Program-made: the position numbers and the translations under genes
Shown: positions 10,911 through 19,187 of the stretch, piece after piece
How positions within the stretch are numbered: the first letter of the stretch is position 1
Layout of the letters: each line of letters starts with the position of its first letter
Source of the DNA: Halorubrum ruber
GTDB lineage: Archaea > Halobacteriota > Halobacteria > Halobacteriales > Haloferacaceae
Assembly: GCF_018228765.1 (NCBI RefSeq)
Contig: NZ_CP073695.1
Span: forward strand, 496,001 to 560,000
DNA: 64,000 nucleotides
Reading direction: 5' to 3'
The notes under the pieces: model-generated
What the model was told of the DNA's origin: nothing
What the model saw: the letters and a program-made list of their open reading frames with translations, nothing else
The model's database searches: none

Positions 10911-10936
10911 CTGGAAAAACCGCTCGGAAAAACGGG
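10911..10936 (-). terminator. Oligo-U terminator of the GntP permease gene
   Basis: Read on the minus strand just past the permease stop there are two T5 tracts, at 10928-10932 and 10915-10919, in the context CCCGTTTTTCC and GCGGTTTTTCC. T-rich tracts are the usual archaeal intrinsic termination signal. They also sit in the 65-bp gap that separates it from the convergent ligA. Confidence 0.55.
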
Positions 10937-10945
10937 TCGCTCGCC

Positions 10946-12361
10946 TCAGGCGAGCGGCAGGACCGTCGACAAGATCAGCACGGTGATCAGCCCGGTCACC
11001 GAGATGATCGTCGTGAGGGCGGTCCACGTCTGGAGCGTCTCCCGCTTGGTGAGCCCGCCGATCTCGCTGACGAGCCAGAAGCCGGAGTCGTTGAACCACG
11101 AGAAGATGTTCCCGCCGGCGCCGATGACCATCACCAGGTACGCCGGGTGGACGGTCAGCTGGCCGGTGAGCGGCGCCATGATCCCCGCGGCGGTCAGCAT
11201 CGCGGCGGTGGCCGACCCCTGGGCGATGCGGACGATCGCGGCGATGAGCCAGGCCGTGACGAGCAGGCCGATCCCCACTTCCTGGAGCGCGCCGGCCAGG
11301 TAGTCACCGATGCCGGAGGCGGCGAGCAGCGCGCCGAACGCCCCGCCGGCCGCCGTGATAGCGGCGATGTTCCCGCCGCTCCTCAGCGCCTCGGTGAGCT
11401 CGTCGCTCCACTCGCTCTGCGTCATCGCCTCGTAGCGGTAGAACGTGTACGCGGCCGCGAGCGCCGCGATCGTCAGCGCGACGTTCTTGTTCCCGAGGAA
11501 GTCGGTGACCGGCTGGAGCGAGGCGAGCGCGGGAACGACTTCTTGGAACGTGTTAACGGCCGTCGACGACGCGATCAGCACGACGGCCAGCAGGATCGGC
11601 GCCAGCGACTCGAGGACGCCCGGGAGCTCGCTGGTCGACCGGTCCGCGACCTCTTGGAGCTCCTCCGTCGAGGTCGCCATCGTGTCGCGCAGCGGGATGT
11701 CCAGCCGGCTGTTGATCCAGCGCCCGTAGACGATTCCGGAGACGATCGCGGCCGGGATGGCGACCGCCAGTCCGACGAGGATCGTCGTCCCCAGGTTGCT
11801 GCCGACCTGGTCGGCGACCGCGAGCGGGCCGGGCGTGGGCGGGACGAACACGTGCGTCGTCGCGGCACCCGCGCCGACGACGACGATGAATAGCGTGTAG
11901 TCACGGCCGACGCGCGCCCGCATGGAGCGCGCGAGCGGCGCCATCAGGTAGAACACGCTGTCGAAGAACACCGGAATCGCCAGCACCGAACTGCTCCCCA
12001 GAAGCGCCACGTCGGAGTTGCCCTCGCCGAGGACGTTCTGGAACCCGCGGACGATCCGCTGGGCCGCGCCGCTCTCTAACATCCCCTTGCCGATGACCGC
12101 GGCCATGAGGATCGGGATGCCGATCCCCGCCATTCCGTTCCCGAACGCCGTCGCGACTTGACTGCCGGCGTCAGCCGCGGTGAAGTCGGCGACGAAGATC
12201 GTGTTCACGACGCCGACCAGGAACGCCGAGATGATCAGCCCGATGAACGCCGGGAGGTCCAGCCACACCAGCAGGGCCACTACGATTATCAGCCCAATTA
12301 TGAAAGTTAGTAGTGGACTGTGCGCGAACTCGACAGCTGCCTGAAGTGGTATCGGAACCAT
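10946..12361 (-). CDS. GntP family gluconate/organic acid permease
   Basis: 471 residues, a polytopic membrane transporter with about 12 hydrophobic segments. Family-typical features are GMAGIGIPILMAAVIGKGML, the loop ALLGSSSVLAIPVFFDSVFY, and FVPPTPGPLAVADQVG. GntP members are proton or sodium symporters for gluconate, glycerate or related sugar acids; the exact substrate is not readable. I place the start at the ATG at 12361 (MVPIPLQ), not the ATG nine codons upstream, because the palindromic TATA box ATTTAAAT lies 26 bp before it. The upstream ATG would fall inside that box. A perfect 16-bp palindrome overlaps the chosen start, so repression by a dedicated regulator is likely. Confidence 0.88.
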   Translation of the reverse strand: MVPIPLQAAVEFAHSPLLTFIIGLIIVVALLVWLDLPAFIGLIISAFLVGVVNTIFVADFTAADAGSQVATAFGNGMAGIGIPILMAAVIGKGMLESGAAQRIVRGFQNVLGEGNSDVALLGSSSVLAIPVFFDSVFYLMAPLARSMRARVGRDYTLFIVVVGAGAATTHVFVPPTPGPLAVADQVGSNLGTTILVGLAVAIPAAIVSGIVYGRWINSRLDIPLRDTMATSTEELQEVADRSTSELPGVLESLAPILLAVVLIASSTAVNTFQEVVPALASLQPVTDFLGNKNVALTIAALAAAYTFYRYEAMTQSEWSDELTEALRSGGNIAAITAAGGAFGALLAASGIGDYLAGALQEVGIGLLVTAWLIAAIVRIAQGSATAAMLTAAGIMAPLTGQLTVHPAYLVMVIGAGGNIFSWFNDSGFWLVSEIGGLTKRETLQTWTALTTIISVTGLITVLILSTVLPLA

Positions 12362-12394
12362 ACCGATCGGTATGTTCGGTATTATCATTTAAAT
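12359..12394 (-). promoter_or_regulatory. GntP promoter with 16-bp palindromic operator
   Basis: On the minus strand the TATA box ATTTAAAT (12387-12394) is followed 26 bp later by the ATG at 12361. The perfect palindrome CATACCGATCGGTATG (12359-12374) covers the predicted transcription start and start codon, and a further half-site, GTTCGGTAT, abuts it at 12374-12382. A repressor bound here would block initiation. No regulator gene is adjacent. Confidence 0.65.
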
Positions 12395-12642
12395 CTTTTT
12401 GCGAGGGCAGATCTGTAGGTGTAAGCGCCAAAACGCCAAAAAACAGTTTCTTTCTCGCTGTGTATCGGCTCGTTTTGACCGGCAAAAAGCAGTCAGAGAA
12501 CTGGGTGATATTCTTTATTACTTTTAACAGAACACTTCTGGTGGCGGAAAACAAGTTTGTTTACCGACATACTCGTCGAGCGGGCGGGCGGCCCGCGCCT
12601 CGACCCGCAACCCTTTATGAACTCACGCCGGAACCGGAAGCC

Positions 12643-13623
12643 ATGACCGCCATCGAGCTGCGGGGCGTGACCAAGGAGTTTGCCGAGGTCACGGCCGTTC
12701 GCGACCTCGATCTCACCGTCGAAGACGGCGAGGTGTACGGGTTCCTCGGGCCGAACGGCGCGGGTAAGTCCACGACGATCGACATGCTCTTAGACCTCGT
12801 CCGCCCGACCGCGGGGACGGTCCGCGTGCTCGGCGCCGACGTCGCGACTGAGGGGGTCGAGATTCGCCGCCGAACGGGCGTACTCCCCGACGGCTTCTCG
12901 GTGTACGACCGGCTCTCCGGTCGGAACCACGTCGAGTTCGCAGTCGAGTCGAAGGAGGCCGACGACGACCCGGACGCGCTCCTCGACCGCGTCGGCCTCG
13001 CCGACGCGGCCGACCGCTCCGCCGGCGAGTATTCGAAGGGGATGCGCCAGCGGCTCGCCCTCGCGATGGCGCTCGTCGGTGACCCCGACCTGCTGATCCT
13101 CGACGAGCCGTCGTCCGGCCTCGACCCGGCCGGCGCCAAGGAGATGCGCGAGATCGTCCGGACAGAGGCCGAGCGCGGCGCCACCGTCTTCTTCTCGTCG
13201 CACATCCTCGAACAGGTCGACGCCGTCTGCGACCGCGTCGGCATCCTCCGCGACGGCGAACTGGTCGCCGAGGACTCCGTCGAGGGGCTCCGCGAGGCCG
13301 TCGGCGGCGAGGAGACCCTGGAGGTCGCGGCCGCGGGCGCCGACGACGACGCGGTCGCGGCGGTCCGCGCGCTCGACGGCGTCTCCGGCGTCACCCGCGA
13401 CGGCGACGAACTGGTGGTGGACTGCGCCAGCGACGCGAAGACGGACGTGATCGCCACCTTGGAGGACGCCGGCGTCGCGGTCGCCGACTTCCACACCCGC
13501 GAGGCCTCGCTGGAGGACCTCTTCTTGGCGTACACGGAGGCCGACGCGGCTGAGGGTGACGCCGATGCGGTCGCGTCCACGTCGAGCGAGGACGAACCGG
13601 CGGAAGGGGAGGTGGACCGATGA
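12643..13623 (+). CDS. ABC transporter ATP-binding protein (exporter type)
   Basis: 326 residues. Walker A GPNGAGKST is near residue 39, the Q-loop region GVLPDGFSVYDRLSG near 80, the signature YSKGMRQRLALAMAL near 130, and Walker B LLILDEPSSGLDP near 150, with the H-loop SSHIL. The C-terminal region after about residue 210 is the extra domain seen in CcmA/NosF/DRA-type exporters, and the tail is acidic. Its last codons overlap the permease ATG, so the two form a transporter. Start ATG 12643 has the box CCTTTATGA about 28 bp upstream. The 280 bp before it are AT-rich and show no gene. Confidence 0.92.
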   Translation: MTAIELRGVTKEFAEVTAVRDLDLTVEDGEVYGFLGPNGAGKSTTIDMLLDLVRPTAGTVRVLGADVATEGVEIRRRTGVLPDGFSVYDRLSGRNHVEFAVESKEADDDPDALLDRVGLADAADRSAGEYSKGMRQRLALAMALVGDPDLLILDEPSSGLDPAGAKEMREIVRTEAERGATVFFSSHILEQVDAVCDRVGILRDGELVAEDSVEGLREAVGGEETLEVAAAGADDDAVAAVRALDGVSGVTRDGDELVVDCASDAKTDVIATLEDAGVAVADFHTREASLEDLFLAYTEADAAEGDADAVASTSSEDEPAEGEVDR

Positions 13624-14434
13624 GCCTCGCCGCCATCGCCCGGAAGGACTTCCGGGAGACGGTTCAGTCGCGCGGCATGATCGCCCTCGTGGTGCTGTTC
13701 TCGCTGCTCGTCTCGGCGTTCGCGTACGCCGTGCGCCCGACCGGCGAGAGCGAGCAGTTCGCCACTGAACTCCTCCTGAGCGCCTTCGTCGGCCGCTTCC
13801 TCGTCACGACGCTCGTCCCGCTCGTCGGCGTCGTCGTCGGCTACAACGCGGTGAGCGGCGAGCGCGAGTCCGGCTCGCTGAAGCTGCTCCTGTCGCTGCC
13901 GCACTCGCGGGCCGACGTGGTCTTGGGGAAGGTCGCCGGTCGCGGCGCGGCGCTCTCGCTCGCGGTGTTCGCCGGGTTCCTGCTGCCCGCGCTGGTGTTG
14001 ATCGCTGCGCCGGTCGTGTTCAACGCCGGCGCGTTCCTCGGGTACACCGTGTTCGCGGCCGCGCTCGGCGTCGTGTTCGTCGCCGTCTCCGTGGGCTGCT
14101 CGGCCGCGTCCTCCACTCAGCGCCGGGCGCTCATCGGGGGCGTCGCGATATACGTCCTCTTCGTCCTGCTGTGGGGCCCCTCACCGGCCAGCTGGTGGGC
14201 GCCGTCGGGCCGGTCGTCGACGCGCTGCCCGTGTCCGCGGCTCAGGTCGACGTGTTCCTCCGGGTCTCGAACCCAACGACCGCCGTGGAGGCGCTGTCGA
14301 ACGCCTTCCTCGCGGAGCAGCTGTTCACCGGCGACACCGTGAACCAGCAGCTGTCGGCGGCCGCGATGCTCGTGTTCTGGACGCTCGCGCCGCCGCTCGC
14401 CGGACTGCTGAAGTTCGACGCGGACGACCTGTAG
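13620..14434 (+). CDS. ABC-2 type permease (NosY-like), with an apparent 1-nt frameshift
   Basis: About 271 residues if repaired. It starts on the ATG overlapping the ATPase stop. The N-terminal part MSLAAIARKDFRETVQSRGM and SGERESGSLKLLLSLPHSR are typical of ABC-2/NosY permeases. After IYVLFVLLW near 14172 the frame breaks; the next frame continues GPLTGQLVGAVGPVVDALP and carries the last transmembrane segments to AGLLKFDADDL. Restoring one G in the G4 run at 14173-14176 joins the two. It would export with the upstream ATPase; the substrate is unknown. A homopolymer error is more likely than a true pseudogene, because both halves remain fully coding. Confidence 0.85.
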
Positions 14435-14524
14435 GCGCCCCCGTCGTAGAGCTTTTCGGGCCGATGCGCGCGGGTCGACGGGCGCAACAATAGCTACAAA
14501 CGCTCGCACGAATAGCCTGTGCGT

Positions 14525-15637
14525 ATGGAGACTGCCCACGACGTTTTCGTCGGGAACTCGACCTCGCTCTCGGAGTTAGACGACAACGAGGTCGAACTCG
14601 TCGTAACCTCCCCGCCGTATCCGATGATCGAGATGTGGGACGACCTCTTCTTCTCGCTGAACGCAGACATCGAAACGTCTCTCGACGAAGGCGACGGTCG
14701 GCGGGCCTTCGACCTGATGCACGAGGAGCTCGCCGAGACGTGGGACGAAGTCGAACGGGTCCTCGTTGACGGCGGGATCGCGTGTATCAACGTCGGCGAC
14801 GCGACTCGGAAGGTGGACGACAGTTTCAGAGTCTACCAGAACCACGCGCGTATCACCGAGCGCTTCGACGAGATGGGGTTTGAACCCCTCCCGGACATCC
14901 TCTGGCGGAAACCCGCCAACTCGGCGGCGAAGTTCATGGGGTCGGGGATGATGCCACCGAACGCGTACGCGACCCTCGAACACGAGTACCTGCTCGTCTT
15001 CCGTAACGGGAAACAGAGCCGGGAGTTCCCGTCCGGGACCGACGTCCGATACGAGTCGGCGTACTTCTGGGAGGAGCGCAACGAGTGGTTCTCCGACGTC
15101 TGGGAAGACGTTCGGGGAACGTCACAGGAGCTAACGGACGCCGACACCGAGCTCAGGGACCGTTCGGCCGCGTACCCGCTGGAAGTCCCGTACAGGCTCA
15201 TCAACATGTACAGCGTCTACGGAGACACAGTGCTCGACCCGTTCTGGGGGACCGGGACGACCTCGCTGGCGGCGATGATCGCCGCTCGGAACTCCGTCGG
15301 GTACGAGCTCCAAGAGAAGTTCACGGAGGTGTTCGACGCGGAGGTCGCCGACGTCGCGGAGCTCGCTCACGCCACGGTGTCGAAACGGGTTCGAGACCAC
15401 GAGGAGTTCGTCGAGCAGCGCTTGGAAGACGGCAAGGAGTTCAAATACGACGCCGAAAACTACGACTTCCCGGTCACGACGAAACAGGAGAAACCCCTCC
15501 AACTCTATACGATCGACGGCGTCGAGCAGACGGAGAGCGGATACGCCGTGACGCACTCCCCGTACAACGAGTCCGAGTCGATCGACGGGGACGCAGACGG
15601 TCACGGACAGGCAACCCTTGGGAGTCAGTTCCGGTAA
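14525..15637 (+). CDS. Beta-class DNA methyltransferase, probably orphan CTAG N4-cytosine methylase
   Basis: 370 residues. Catalytic motif IV TSPPYP is at residues 28-33 and the SAM-binding motif I DPFWGTGTTS near 237-246; motif IV before motif I makes it beta class. TSPPY is typical of N4-cytosine enzymes and DPPY of adenine enzymes. No restriction endonuclease is adjacent, so it is an orphan. Haloarchaea commonly carry an orphan CTAG m4C methylase (zim), and the size and N-terminus fit my memory of that group; the assignment is tentative. Start at ATG 14525 (a GTG lies two codons upstream). It sits next to tRNA-Val att-like remnants. Confidence 0.85.
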   Translation: METAHDVFVGNSTSLSELDDNEVELVVTSPPYPMIEMWDDLFFSLNADIETSLDEGDGRRAFDLMHEELAETWDEVERVLVDGGIACINVGDATRKVDDSFRVYQNHARITERFDEMGFEPLPDILWRKPANSAAKFMGSGMMPPNAYATLEHEYLLVFRNGKQSREFPSGTDVRYESAYFWEERNEWFSDVWEDVRGTSQELTDADTELRDRSAAYPLEVPYRLINMYSVYGDTVLDPFWGTGTTSLAAMIAARNSVGYELQEKFTEVFDAEVADVAELAHATVSKRVRDHEEFVEQRLEDGKEFKYDAENYDFPVTTKQEKPLQLYTIDGVEQTESGYAVTHSPYNESESIDGDADGHGQATLGSQFR

Positions 15638-15980
15638 CTTCTCCAGGCGTTCCAACCGGCCTCTCCGTACCTGTAGCTCGCGGAATTGCTCGCCCAGGAG
15701 ATGGGCTCGGGCGGGTTCAAACCTCACTCACTCCGCTCGCCGCCGAGGTGCTCGCGTTGCTCGCACCTCGCACCGCTCGCTCCGTTCCCTGCTTCGAACC
15801 CGCCCTCAAACACGCACGTTGCTGTCGCTCGCGAAATTGCTCGCGACAGCAACAGTGGGCTCGGGCGGGTTCGAACCGAAATCGGACGTGCTCGCTCGCT
15901 TCGCTCGCTGCGCGCGACCGATAGGGTTCGAACCGCGCCCTCGCAGACATTTCTGTGACTCACTTCGTTCGTCCCAGAAA
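15638..15980 (-). repeat. Remnant tRNA-Val 3' ends between the methylase and tRNA-Val
   Basis: No gene is visible here. The discriminator/acceptor/T-arm end of tRNA-Val, 22 bp beginning TGGGCTCGGGCGGGTT, occurs at 15702-15723 (one change in the T loop) and 15856-15877, in the same orientation as the intact gene whose end is at 15981-16002. Each is preceded by a short sequence that pairs with the bases across it (for example GAAATTGCTCGCGACAGCAA). A separate T-arm-like palindrome GGTTCGAACC lies near 15926. These look like successive att scars. Confidence 0.65.
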
Positions 15981-16054
15981 TGGGCTCGGGCGGGTTCGAA
16001 CCGCCGATCTCAGCCTTGTAAAGGCCGCGTCATAACCAGCTAGACCACGAGCCC
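15981..16054 (-). tRNA. tRNA-Val (anticodon UAC)
   Basis: 74 nt on the minus strand. Acceptor strands GGGCTCG and CGAGCCC pair completely, with discriminator A at 15981. The D arm contains AGCTGGTTATG. The anticodon stem CGGCC/GGCTG encloses loop TTTACAA, so the anticodon is UAC (valine). The T arm is GGCGGTTCGAACCCGCC. CCA is not encoded and no intron is present. Its 3' end is duplicated twice downstream (15638-15980). Confidence 0.95.
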
Positions 16055-16115
16055 TCACCCGTTTGAACCCGCCGAGAGCGGAAAACGATTTCCTTCCGCG
16101 ACGCGAACCCCGACC

Positions 16116-16604
16116 GTGAACCGCCGCCTCGTCGGGGTCGCGGCCGCGCTCGCGCTCGTCGGCCTCCTCGGAGCCGCCGTCGCCGCGACGAACCCGGCCC
16201 TCCTCATCACCGGCTACGACACGACCACGGTCGAGGCCGTCGACGGCGAGACGGGCGAGACGCTCGCGACCGTCGAAGCACGGGTCGCCGACGGGTTCGT
16301 GAAGCAGTACGTCGGCCTCTCCGCGACCGAAGCGCTCGACGACGGGGAGGGGATGCTGTTCGTCCACGGCGAGAGCGCCGAGCGCGCCTACGTGATGCGC
16401 GACATGGCGTTCCCCATCGACATCGTCTTCGCGGACGCGAACGGGACGGTCACCCGGATCCACGAGGCGGAACCGGAGTCGCGACCGTTCACGCGCTACG
16501 AGGGAACCGGGCGGTACGTCCTCGAAGCCCCGCGAGGGTGGAGCGAGCGCCACGGCGTCGAGCCGGGCGACCGGCTGGTGATCGAGGGCCTCGACGAGGA
16601 GTGA
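16116..16604 (+). CDS. DUF192 family secreted protein
   Basis: 162 residues with a GTG start. Residues 1-23 form a signal peptide or membrane anchor (RRLVGVAAALALVGLLGAAV). The remainder is the DUF192 beta-fold: VARV...GFVKQYVGLS, the signature GEGMLFVHGES, AYVMRDMAFPIDIVF and the terminal GDRLVIEGLDEE. The DUF192 fold is small, all-beta and of unknown biochemical function, usually extracytoplasmic. It begins just after the divergent tRNA-Val. Family call solid, role unknown. Confidence 0.88.
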   Translation: MNRRLVGVAAALALVGLLGAAVAATNPALLITGYDTTTVEAVDGETGETLATVEARVADGFVKQYVGLSATEALDDGEGMLFVHGESAERAYVMRDMAFPIDIVFADANGTVTRIHEAEPESRPFTRYEGTGRYVLEAPRGWSERHGVEPGDRLVIEGLDEE

Positions 16605-16649
16605 CCCGCCGACGAAACCGCTTTGGGCCTCGCAGGCGTCGGCCCGACC

Positions 16650-17066
16650 ATGACCGGACTCCCCGGCCGGGTCGCGTGGAACCTCCGCCACCGCTGGCGG
16701 CGGGTGTTCGCGCTCTGCGTCGTCGGCGCCGGCGTCGCCGCCCCGCTCCTCACCGGCCTCTGGTGGACCCTCCCGCTCGCGTGGTTCTTCGGCCTCGGCA
16801 TCCTCCTCCCCGTCCTCCACACCCTGACGAAGCCCGTCCCGGACGACGACCCCGACGAGCGCGAGGACGCGACCGGCGACCCCGCGCTCGACGCCCTCCG
16901 CGAGCGGTACGCGCGCGGCGAGATCGACGAGACGGAGTTCGAGCGCAGGCTCGACCGCCTGCTGGAGACCGAAGACGCCGAGACGGTCGCCGACTCGGCC
17001 GACGGCGACGTCGCCGACCGCGTCCGCGCGGGGGTCCGACGCGAGATGGAGCGGCTCCGAGAGTGA
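16650..17066 (+). CDS. SHOCT-domain membrane protein
   Basis: 138 residues. Two hydrophobic segments (about residues 19-36 and 40-57, around WWTLPLAWFFGLGILLP) are followed by an acidic linker and a SHOCT motif, ALDALRERYARGEIDETEFERRLDRLLE-like, at about residues 75-103. SHOCT helical hairpins end many haloarchaeal membrane proteins and probably mediate oligomerisation. Start ATG 16650 lies about 45 bp after the DUF192 stop, so the two may be co-transcribed. No specific role can be assigned. Confidence 0.85.
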   Translation: MTGLPGRVAWNLRHRWRRVFALCVVGAGVAAPLLTGLWWTLPLAWFFGLGILLPVLHTLTKPVPDDDPDEREDATGDPALDALRERYARGEIDETEFERRLDRLLETEDAETVADSADGDVADRVRAGVRREMERLRE

Positions 17067-17198
17067 CCGACCCGCGCCTCGCGCCGCGGGCGCGACCGAC
17101 ACCGTTTTGCGGGCCGGCGGCGACGCGGTCGAACGTGTTCGAACCGACCGACAGCCGGCGGACGCGCGGGACCGCCGGGCCGCCGCGGGGCGCGTGAG

Positions 17199-17879
17199 AT
17201 GTTCCTCGAGGCGCTCCGCTACCCGTTCGCCGACCGGACGCGGCTGGACGGCACCGCGACGTGTCTCGCGGCGCTGTTGCTCGCCGGCGCGCTGCTCCGG
17301 ATCGCGGCCGGCCTCTGGCCCGACTGGGCGCTCGTGGCGCCGCTCCTGCTCGCCGTCGGCCCGCTCGCCGCGTTCCTCGGCCTCGTTGGCGGCGTGCTCG
17401 CGGGCGAGGGGTTCCCGGCCGTCGCGACGCGCGCGACGGCGCGGCTCGCCGGGCGGCTCTCCGGCGCCGCCGCCGTCTACCTCTCCCCGGCGGTCGTCAC
17501 CGTCGCCGGCGTCGGCTACGTCGTCGCGGCCGGGCGGGTCCCGAGCGCGCTGAGCGGCGTGGGGCTCGCGACGCTCTCGACCGTCGCGCTGCTCGTCACG
17601 GTCGTCTGCGCGTACCTCTTCCCGTCGGCCGCCGCCGTGAGCGTCCGCGAGGGGCTCCGCGCCGGCCTCCGGCGGGAGGCGCTCGCCGGGACCGCCTCCA
17701 GCTCGTACTTCCTCGCGTGGGTCGGCGCGACGGTCCTCGTCGTCGTCGCGTGGACCGCGCTCGCGGCGACGGCCACGCGGAGCGTCGCGGCGCTGCTCGC
17801 GCTCGCGTGGGGCGCGTACGCGCACGTCGCCGCCGCGGCGCTGCTCGCCGACGGCGTCGACCGGACCAAGTACTGGTGA
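17199..17879 (+). CDS. Polytopic membrane protein (DUF4013-like)
   Basis: 226 residues, strongly hydrophobic with about six membrane spans. The start MFLEALRYPF resembles the N-terminus of DUF4013 proteins (a short amphipathic helix, then two paired spans). The protein ends in a hydrophilic ADGVDRTKYW. No enzyme or transporter motif is visible. The 132 bp before it are GC-rich and appear empty. It converges on the sugar ABC operon. Membrane nature is certain; the family label is tentative. Confidence 0.75.
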   Translation: MFLEALRYPFADRTRLDGTATCLAALLLAGALLRIAAGLWPDWALVAPLLLAVGPLAAFLGLVGGVLAGEGFPAVATRATARLAGRLSGAAAVYLSPAVVTVAGVGYVVAAGRVPSALSGVGLATLSTVALLVTVVCAYLFPSAAAVSVREGLRAGLRREALAGTASSSYFLAWVGATVLVVVAWTALAATATRSVAALLALAWGAYAHVAAAALLADGVDRTKYW

Positions 17880-17900
17880 GTCGGTCCGGGCGAGACGCTT

Positions 17901-17910
17901 CGAAAAAACC
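17901..17910 (-). terminator. Oligo-U terminator of the sugar ABC operon
   Basis: On the minus strand, 23 nt past the ABC ATPase stop, the context GGTTTTTTCG gives a T6 tract (17903-17908). It lies in the 51-bp gap between convergent genes, where a terminator is expected. Confidence 0.5.
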
Positions 17911-17930
17911 GCGACGACGCGCGGCGCCGG

Positions 17931-19076
17931 TCAGAGGTCGACCTGGTCCGCCGCGTCCTCCATCGACCGGTTGTGGAGCGCCTCGCCCGTGCTCCGGTCG
18001 AAGAGGTGGATCGCGTCCTCCGGGATCCGCGCGGTCACCGTGTCGCCCTCGCTAACCCGGTTGAACCCGTCGATCGTCGCGACGAGCGCCGACGCGGTCT
18101 CGGGGTCGGCGTCCGGGTCGAAGTGGAGGTACACCGTGTTCTCGTCGCCCATCGGCTCGACGACGTCGACGGTGGTCTCGAACTCGTGGTCGCCGGCCTC
18201 GTCGACGAGCTCGACGGCCTCGGGGCGGATCCCGAGGACGAGGTCGGTCGCGTCGCCGAGGTCCGCCCGGACGTCCTCGCGGATCGGGTAGTCGAAGGCG
18301 TCGCCGACGAGGCGGTCGCCCTCCAGCGTCACGTCGAAGAAGTTCATCGACGGCTCGCCGAGGAAGCTCGCGACGAACTGGTTCGACGGCTCGTGGTAAC
18401 ACTCCAGCGGCGTCGCGACCTGCTGGAGCTCGCCGCCGTCGAGGATGGCGATCCGGTCGCCCATCGTCATCGCCTCCGTCTGGTCGTGGGTGACGTACAC
18501 CGTCGTCACGCCGAGGTCGTTCTGGAGCCGCTGGAGCTCGGTGCGCATCTCCGCGCGGAGCTTCGCGTCGAGGTTCGAGAGCGGCTCGTCCATCAGGAAC
18601 ACCTCGGGGTCGCGCACGATGGCGCGGCCGAGGGCGACGCGCTGCTGTTGGCCGCCGGAGAGGTCGCTCGGCTTCCGGTCGAGCAGGTCCGAGATGCCGA
18701 GCATCTCGCCCGTCTCCGAGACCATCCGGTTGATCTCGTCGTCCGGGAGGTCCGTCGACTCCTCGAGCCCGAACGACATGTTCTGTCGGACGCTCATGTG
18801 CGGGTAGAGCGCGTACGACTGGAACACCATCGCGATGTCTCGGTCCTGCGATTTCACGTCGTTGACGACGCGGTCGTCGATGCTGAGCGTGCCGGCGGTG
18901 ATCGTCTCCAAGCCCGCGACCATCCGGAGCGTCGTGGACTTCCCGCAGCCGGACGGACCGACGACGACGAGGAACTCGCCGTCGTCGATCGACATCGAGA
19001 CGTCGTCGACCGCGACGATCTCCTCGTCTCCGTCCTGGAACGTCTTCGTTATCGAGTCGAGTTCAAGCGTTGCCAT
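17931..19076 (-). CDS. Sugar ABC importer ATP-binding protein (MalK/UgpC type)
   Basis: 381 residues. Walker A GPSGCGKST is near residue 39, the Q-loop near 84 (VFQSYALYPHMSV), signature LSGGQQQRVALGRAI, Walker B VFLMDEPLSNLD and the H-loop VTHDQTEAM. The C-terminal TOBE/MalK regulatory domain starts near residue 240 and contains LVLGIRPEAVEL. It energises the two permeases and binding protein encoded just upstream on the same strand. The long regulatory domain fits carbohydrate importers rather than iron or spermidine ones, but the sugar is not known. Confidence 0.93.
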   Translation of the reverse strand: MATLELDSITKTFQDGDEEIVAVDDVSMSIDDGEFLVVVGPSGCGKSTTLRMVAGLETITAGTLSIDDRVVNDVKSQDRDIAMVFQSYALYPHMSVRQNMSFGLEESTDLPDDEINRMVSETGEMLGISDLLDRKPSDLSGGQQQRVALGRAIVRDPEVFLMDEPLSNLDAKLRAEMRTELQRLQNDLGVTTVYVTHDQTEAMTMGDRIAILDGGELQQVATPLECYHEPSNQFVASFLGEPSMNFFDVTLEGDRLVGDAFDYPIREDVRADLGDATDLVLGIRPEAVELVDEAGDHEFETTVDVVEPMGDENTVYLHFDPDADPETASALVATIDGFNRVSEGDTVTARIPEDAIHLFDRSTGEALHNRSMEDAADQVDL

Positions 19077-19187
19077 GTCTTTGTGTTGTGGTCGGTGTCG
19101 TGTGGTCGTTCGCGCGCCGCGCCGTCTCGCAGTCCGGCCGCCGCCGTCCCGGGCGACGGCCGCCGCCGGCCGATGTCGGCGTCCGGG

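Noticed and set aside
13620-14434. Programmed frameshifting in the ABC permease
   Set aside because: No slippery heptamer with a downstream stem stands out, and two other genes have the same kind of G/C-run deletion, so an error is simpler.
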